Source: Calditrichales bacterium MX18-03
GTDB taxonomy: Bacteria > Bacillota > Clostridia > Lutisporales > Lutisporaceae
Assembly (NCBI GenBank): GCA_021083345.1
Contig: JAJGRE010000004.1
Span: forward strand, 186,001 to 250,000
Length of the DNA: 64,000 nt
Direction of reading: 5' to 3'
How positions within the stretch are numbered: position 1 is the stretch's first letter; each line of letters begins with the position of its first letter. The notes under the pieces are model-generated. The model worked only from the letters and a program-made list of their open reading frames with translations. It searched no databases and had not been told where the DNA came from. Positions 59,783-64,000 of the stretch are shown piece after piece. The translations under genes and the position numbers were made by a program.

Positions 59783-60709
59783 TTATAAGGCAAGTTGCGA
59801 TGGATTTCCACACAATTTCATTTCTGACAGTCTTTTGTTGTAGCAAATAACCGTCTCCAGCTTCTGATAACCTTCCCGCAAGTAGATATTGGCGGCACGG
59901 TCATTCTCCGCATTGACGGAAAGGCCGCACTTCCTGAGTCCTAGAAGGCTGCCGTAAACAAGCGCATGGCGGATCATATTGGTAGCAAGACCTTTGCCCT
60001 GATACTCAGGCAAAACGCCTACGCCGGAGATAAAAGCGATATGTTCACCGTTTTCCAGTTCCTTTGTGATCCGGATGGTACCTACAGGCACATCCCCCTT
60101 CCACAGCAGCAGCATGCCTGCGTCCAGATGGGTCTCTTCTTCTCTCAGTTTTTTCACATCCTCCACCGCCATATCCACATGACCGGCAAGTTTGGCAAAG
60201 GTTATGGCGTTGATCCGCTGCCAAACCGGTTCATCCTGGTCCCAACGCAGCGGTCTCAGCGCATAGCCTTCAGGAAATTCCGGTTCAGCGCCTCCACGGC
60301 ATGGCCTTTCCAGGTACCAGGCATAGCGTTGGATTGCAAATTCCAATGTTTCCAGAATGAGGCCCACATCTTCTTTCCTGTTCTCCTGTATGAACAGATA
60401 GATATTGTCAATGTCCTTTGTATGCTGCAGGATTGCGTCCGTCAGCAGACGGTAGGCTTCCAGACTGCGCGGTACGGTGTGCAGGATTCTGAACCGGCCT
60501 TTGCGGCTGCTTTTGAACCCATGGGTTATGATCAGTGATACTGCACCTATGACCGCATCATGGTCATCCAGCAAAAGGTAGGTGGGATTCTCCGCATCCG
60601 GCTTGAAGCTTTTGTCCGGCAGAAAGGATTCATCATGCTCCTTGCAGTACCTGCCGCAGTAATCAATAAAGTCACCTATTCTCCGTTCTTCCAAATAACA
60701 TACCTTCAT
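59783..60709 (-). CDS. Two-domain GNAT acetyltransferase
   Basis: 308 residues; ATG of MKVCYLEE has GGAGG eight bases upstream. The C-terminal half is a full GNAT domain with ISGVGVLPEYQGKGLATNMIRHAL and the end LREGYQKLE. The N-terminal half looks like a decayed GNAT (YLLLDDHDAVIGAVSLI). Tandem GNATs of this form include mycothiol-synthase-like and aminoglycoside-type enzymes; the substrate is unknown. It overlaps nothing and follows the ABC-F gene by 24 bp on the same strand. Confidence 0.8.
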   Translation of the reverse strand: MKVCYLEERRIGDFIDYCGRYCKEHDESFLPDKSFKPDAENPTYLLLDDHDAVIGAVSLIITHGFKSSRKGRFRILHTVPRSLEAYRLLTDAILQHTKDIDNIYLFIQENRKEDVGLILETLEFAIQRYAWYLERPCRGGAEPEFPEGYALRPLRWDQDEPVWQRINAITFAKLAGHVDMAVEDVKKLREEETHLDAGMLLLWKGDVPVGTIRITKELENGEHIAFISGVGVLPEYQGKGLATNMIRHALVYGSLLGLRKCGLSVNAENDRAANIYLREGYQKLETVICYNKRLSEMKLCGNPSQLAL

Positions 60710-60733
60710 CGCAATTCCTCCACTCTCATTCAA

Positions 60734-62374
60734 TTAGTTTTGATCCAAAGTCCGAAGCTCCGACAGCAGCTTTTTATACTCCAGGTCCAGAAGGGCTGCA
60801 TCATCTCCCTTTCCGGGCGCGGAAAGCCTGCTCAGAACCAGGGTCAGACGGTTTTCCAAAAGCATCCTGGCTTCTTTTTTGTCCTTCTGTCTGCCAAGCG
60901 CGGCATTGCTTTTCCATGCTTCATAATCATCATAGCAGCCGTTGTAAGTTATGATCCGCTGGTTTTCTATTACAAGTATCCGATCAGCAGTCTGCCTGAC
61001 AAACCGCCTGTCATGGGATACCAATAGTACGGTTCCGTGATAATCCCTTATCGCCTTTTCCACTGCTTCCACTGCTTCAACATCCAGGTAGTTCGTAGGC
61101 TCATCCAGCACGATGAGGTTGATATCCTGCAGCAGTATTTTGGCAAGGCAAACCCGCACCCTTTCACCGCCGCTCAGGCAGCCCACTTTCTTATCGACCT
61201 GGTCCCGCCGGAAAAGCAGCCGGGCCAGAACAGTCCTGGCAAAAGCTCTGCTGCACTTGCTGTCAGCCAGCACATTCTCCAGAATGCTGCTGCCTGTGTC
61301 AAGGATATCCATGGTCTGGCTGAAGTACCCGATACGGGCGCTCCTGGCAACCGTTATTCCCGCTTCATGATCTGTGATCATCCTGAGCAGAGTTGTTTTC
61401 CCGCTCCCGTTGTCACCCAGCAAAGCTGTTTTGCTTCCTCGCGGAACTTCAAAGGCCGCATCCTGGAAGATTACCCGGCTTCCGAAGCATTTCCGAAGCC
61501 CCTGCCCGCTGATCAGCACTTTGCCGGCAGCCTCTTCATTTTCCTGAAGGTCGATGGCCGCACGCTGCCGCTCTTCAGGCTTCTCCTTGGCTTTCAGCTG
61601 TCTCAGCCGGCTTTCCAGCCCCTTCTGTGCCCTGTCCAGATTTGCCTTGGCCTTTTGGTTCCCCATTTTGTGAAGCCGTGCTTCCGAGTTCCCCATCCGG
61701 CTGGGTGCTTTCTTCATGACCGTTACCTGATGCTTCTTATCCTCAATGGCTTCTTCCAAACGCTTTTTCTCCGACTGGTACTGCTCATATTCAAAACGCT
61801 TCCGCGCCAGCTCGGCAGCCTTCTGCTCCTTATACCGGCTGTAATTGCCGCTATACAACCGGACCGCTGCATTATCGATCTCCATTATGGTGTCGCACAG
61901 GCCATCCAGAAGCTCACGGTCATGGGATACCAGAAGAAGCAAGCCTTTGTGGCTCTTCAGCGCCTCCTCCAAAAGCCGGATGCCCTTGATATCCAGGTTG
62001 CAGGTGGGTTCGTCCGCCAGAATGATACTGCCGGGACTGCTGAGGCATTGTGCAATCTTCAGCCGTGTTTTTTCTCCACCGCTCATATGCTCATCCATCA
62101 GATCCGCAACGTTGAAGGTTTTCAGCAGCTGCCTGTCGGCCATGCCCTCCGCAGCGCCAAGCTGCGTGATATAGGCCATACTGCCGTATGACTTTGCGGC
62201 TCCTTCATCCGGCATTGTTTTCCCCGCAATCATGTCCAGCAAAGTGGTTTTCCCGGCACCATTGGCGCCTACGATGCCTATGCGGCTCCCTTCATACAGC
62301 TTCAGCCCATCGATTTTCAAGATAAGCCTGTCGCCGTAGTATTTTTTTATATCCGTCAGTTCAAGTAATAACAA
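60734..62374 (-). CDS. ABC-F ATPase, probable ribosome-protection antibiotic resistance factor
   Basis: 546 residues from TTG 62374, which has GGAGGGG six bases upstream; an ATG further up has no such site. Two ABC domains without membrane parts. First: GANGAGKTT, MSGGEKTRL, ILADEPTCNLD. Second: GDNGSGKTT, LSGGERVRV, VLDEPTNYLD. A basic linker (FEYQYQSEKKRLEEAI...RMGNSEARLHKMGNQKAK) joins them. The long linker and short N-end suggest a Vga/Lsa/Msr-like antibiotic-resistance factor and not EttA/Uup, but this is not certain. The gene has a strong promoter and a long leader. Confidence 0.85.
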   Translation of the reverse strand: MLLLELTDIKKYYGDRLILKIDGLKLYEGSRIGIVGANGAGKTTLLDMIAGKTMPDEGAAKSYGSMAYITQLGAAEGMADRQLLKTFNVADLMDEHMSGGEKTRLKIAQCLSSPGSIILADEPTCNLDIKGIRLLEEALKSHKGLLLLVSHDRELLDGLCDTIMEIDNAAVRLYSGNYSRYKEQKAAELARKRFEYEQYQSEKKRLEEAIEDKKHQVTVMKKAPSRMGNSEARLHKMGNQKAKANLDRAQKGLESRLRQLKAKEKPEERQRAAIDLQENEEAAGKVLISGQGLRKCFGSRVIFQDAAFEVPRGSKTALLGDNGSGKTTLLRMITDHEAGITVARSARIGYFSQTMDILDTGSSILENVLADSKCSRAFARTVLARLLFRRDQVDKKVGCLSGGERVRVCLAKILLQDINLIVLDEPTNYLDVEAVEAVEKAIRDYHGTVLLVSHDRRFVRQTADRILVIENQRIITYNGCYDDYEAWKSNAALGRQKDKKEARMLLENRLTLVLSRLSAPGKGDDAALLDLEYKKLLSELRTLDQN

Positions 62375-62811
62375 AAATACCCCTCCAGTCATGCTCCGGA
62401 GAGGCGGTCCCAACGATATGCACCAAGGCGCAGAAAGGCAGCAAGTACTCTGTTAACTCTAAACTATGTATTACTCGGCGAGGAAAATTTTCGTAGGACA
62501 AGGCGAAGGAGTGAGTAATACTCTATGTATTACGAGTGACGACAACGCAGTACTACGGAAATTTAACCGGCGATAATATATAGAATTAGAGTTAACAGAG
62601 TACTAAACCCATCTGAACCCAACAAAAAAATAGCATCATCGATGAATGACCCATATCCTAACCGGAACAAAATCACTGCAGCACAATCAGGAGCTTTCTT
62701 TCAAACCCCTCCATGCCTTGCCCGTGTATGGGCTGCTGCCACTTGTGTCTTGCTGTTCCAAATTAGAATATCATTCTCATCGGCTCTGCTACCTTAACCT
62801 TTCATTCATGT
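62375..62811 (-). promoter_or_regulatory. Long 5' leader of the ABC-F gene
   Basis: About 435 nt separate the predicted start point from the start codon, 161 of them the MITE. Just upstream of the MITE a T7 run follows GATGATGCTA (minus, about 62626-62640). Nearer the 5' end a five-codon reading frame ATGAGAATGATATTCTAA is seen at about 62766-62783. Parts of the two (GATGAG-A-TGA with TCATTCATC) can pair. This is the layout of ribosome-mediated attenuation used by many ABC-F genes; the fold is only a hand model. Confidence 0.4.
62444..62604. mobile_element. 161-bp MITE, copy 2
   Basis: Ends AGTACTCTGTTAACTCTAA and its exact inverse TTAGAGTTAACAGAGTACT. 155 of 161 positions match the reverse complement of 34024-34184. 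It sits inside the transcribed leader of the ABC-F gene. Confidence 0.9.
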
Positions 62812-62818
62812 CGCTTTT

Positions 62819-62847
62819 ATTATATCCACCTGCCTTTTTGGTGTCAA
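62819..62847 (-). promoter_or_regulatory. Consensus sigma-A promoter of the ABC-F gene
   Basis: Minus strand TTGACA, 17 bases, TATAAT: a perfect consensus match on both hexamers. The rest of 62605-62960 contains no gene other than this leader and, at 62917-62922 on the plus strand, a TATAAT for the gene at 62961. Confidence 0.85.
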
Positions 62848-62960
62848 GTTACATTTTAGTAACGGACGAATTGCATCCGCAAGCAGGGATATGGGACTAT
62901 CCCGTCGAAATATAGGTATAATGCGACACGGTACACTGATTCTCATTTCGGAGGGATTAT

Positions 62961-64000
62961 ATGACGCTGACACAAGAAAAAACACGGCAGAAATCCATGC
63001 ATATCATCAACGCACTCAAAAATGGCGTCGTTCCTGACGAGGACCTGGAGCTTCTATGCGTAGGCCGAAGCAAGGAAATGCAGGAATTTGACCGGTGCCT
63101 TGAACTGACCGCCAGTGGGAGCGGTGTGGTGAAATTCGTCAAAGGCGAATACGGCGCCGGAAAAACCTTCATGCTGAATGCAGTCAAGCAAACCGCAGTC
63201 AAGAAGGGCTTCATCGTGTCCAAGTTTCAGGTGGACGGCGGCTTCCGTTTTAATCATATAGACCAGCTGTTTTATCATATTATGCATCATCTGTCCCTCA
63301 GCGTCACCGGACGGTCGGTGACCAGCTTTGAGGGCATATTCGACCTGTGGCTCAAAAAGCTCCAGGACGACCCTGACCGAAGCAAGGCTGCAGAGGAAAT
63401 CAACCGGGTCATCTCGGAGCTGAACCGCTACAACCTTTCCTTTTCACGGGCTTTCCTGGTCTTTATCAAAGCGCGGATAGAAAAGAACCAGGCTCTGTCC
63501 GACGCAGCCGCTTCCTGGCTGATGGGTGAGAAAAATATCCCTGCCGCTCTTAAGGCCAAGCTGGACATCGTGGGAAGCGTCGATAAGCTGAATTCCGTTG
63601 ACTTTCTGAAAGCCTTTATCCATCTCACCACCCTTCTTGGGTATCAAGGGCTTGTGGTGCTGATCGATGAAATGGAGCTGCTGCTCGGCGACCGTTCCGA
63701 TATCCGCAGAAGCTCCTACGAAAACCTTCGGAACCTGATTGATCTTTGCTGCTCCGGCGAAATGCCCCACTGCATGTTCGTCTTTGCTGCAACTGCAGAC
63801 TTTTTTGATAACCCGGAAAAAGGTCTGCGGACTTACGAAGCCCTTTCGCAGCGCCTTGGAGATGCCCTTGCCAAAGCGGGTACGGCTCTGTCCGATCTAC
63901 GGCAGCCCATCCTGCAGCTGCAGAAGCTGTCAGCGGAGGATTTCCTGACCCTGGCCGACAAGGTGATTGAAATATACAGGAGCGTCTACCCTTTGGAGCT
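62961..64000 (+). CDS. DUF2791 / BrxD-like ATP-binding protein, 3' end outside the window
   Basis: ATG with GGAGGG six bases upstream; the frame stays open for 346 codons to the last base. Begins with IINALKNGVVPDEDLELLCVGRS and has a Walker A KGEYGAGKTF (about 75-84), Walker B VVLIDEMELLLGDR (about 235) and ATADFFDNPEKG. This fits the DUF2791 P-loop family (PF10923), which includes BrxD of type 2 BREX and ATPases next to TerB-type and helicase genes. A helicase is the usual next gene and would lie past the window edge. Confidence 0.7.
   Translation, partial: MTLTQEKTRQKSMHIINALKNGVVPDEDLELLCVGRSKEMQEFDRCLELTASGSGVVKFVKGEYGAGKTFMLNAVKQTAVKKGFIVSKFQVDGGFRFNHIDQLFYHIMHHLSLSVTGRSVTSFEGIFDLWLKKLQDDPDRSKAAEEINRVISELNRYNLSFSRAFLVFIKARIEKNQALSDAAASWLMGEKNIPAALKAKLDIVGSVDKLNSVDFLKAFIHLTTLLGYQGLVVLIDEMELLLGDRSDIRRSSYENLRNLIDLCCSGEMPHCMFVFAATADFFDNPEKGLRTYEALSQRLGDALAKAGTALSDLRQPILQLQKLSAEDFLTLADKVIEIYRSVYPLE

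Noticed and set aside
61037-62191. 384-codon plus-strand frame
   Set aside because: Antisense to the ABC-F gene; no start signal or family likeness.

Overview
The window looks like chromosomal DNA of a strictly anaerobic, probably spore-forming Clostridia (Bacillota). The reasons are the strong GGAGG-type ribosome binding sites with frequent TTG and GTG starts, SLH-domain surface protein, ferredoxin-linked amino-acid fermentation genes (2-oxoacid:ferredoxin oxidoreductase, Ptb, Buk, aldehyde:ferredoxin oxidoreductase), sigma-54 control of catabolism, and an in-frame TGA that looks like a selenocysteine codon. The genus cannot be fixed from the sequence.

Layout. 1-12.8 kb is core/housekeeping material: a DUF5050 protein, a 1016-residue SLH protein built on 11 tandem modules, a DUF454/MFS pair, several small membrane proteins, two cupins, a Rossmann-MCP fusion, an OsmC protein, an HhH-GPD glycosylase and a GNAT enzyme. 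12.84-25.07 kb is an integrative element lying between a complete tRNA-Arg(ACG) gene and a 45-bp exact copy of its 3' part. It has a tyrosine integrase, two broken integrase copies sharing one internal deletion, a repressor/operator switch, a DnaC-type loader with replisome-organiser genes, and a cargo end holding three different TIR-type genes plus a helical protein, and a PD-(D/E)xK nuclease gene.

25.1-34 kb holds a CC/Se-type selenoprotein candidate, an ECF sigma/anti-sigma operon with a matching promoter, a HAD phosphatase, a DUF4097 protein, a NapH-like ferredoxin membrane protein, a CBS-ACT protein and an M1 peptidase lipoprotein. 34.2-40.7 kb is one giant signalling gene: Hanks kinase, AAA ATPase, GAF, Hpt/CheA-type kinase and a CheX-like end.

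41.9-59.7 kb is a catabolic block. An eight-gene plus-strand operon (FAD oxidoreductases, ferredoxins, aldehyde oxidoreductase, MoaD-like protein) faces a nine-gene minus-strand operon (Na+/solute symporter, lipoprotein, four-subunit 2-oxoacid:ferredoxin oxidoreductase, aminotransferase, ptb, buk). Each has a good -24/-12 promoter, and a PrpR_N-type sigma-54 activator and an NhaC antiporter lie next to them. Together they fit uptake and oxidative fermentation of an amino acid to a carboxylic acid with ATP from acyl phosphate. 59.8-64 kb holds a GNAT protein, an ABC-F gene with a long leader into which a 161-bp MITE has inserted (its sister copy, in inverted orientation, lies at 34.0 kb), and the start of a DUF2791/BrxD-like ATPase that runs off the window.
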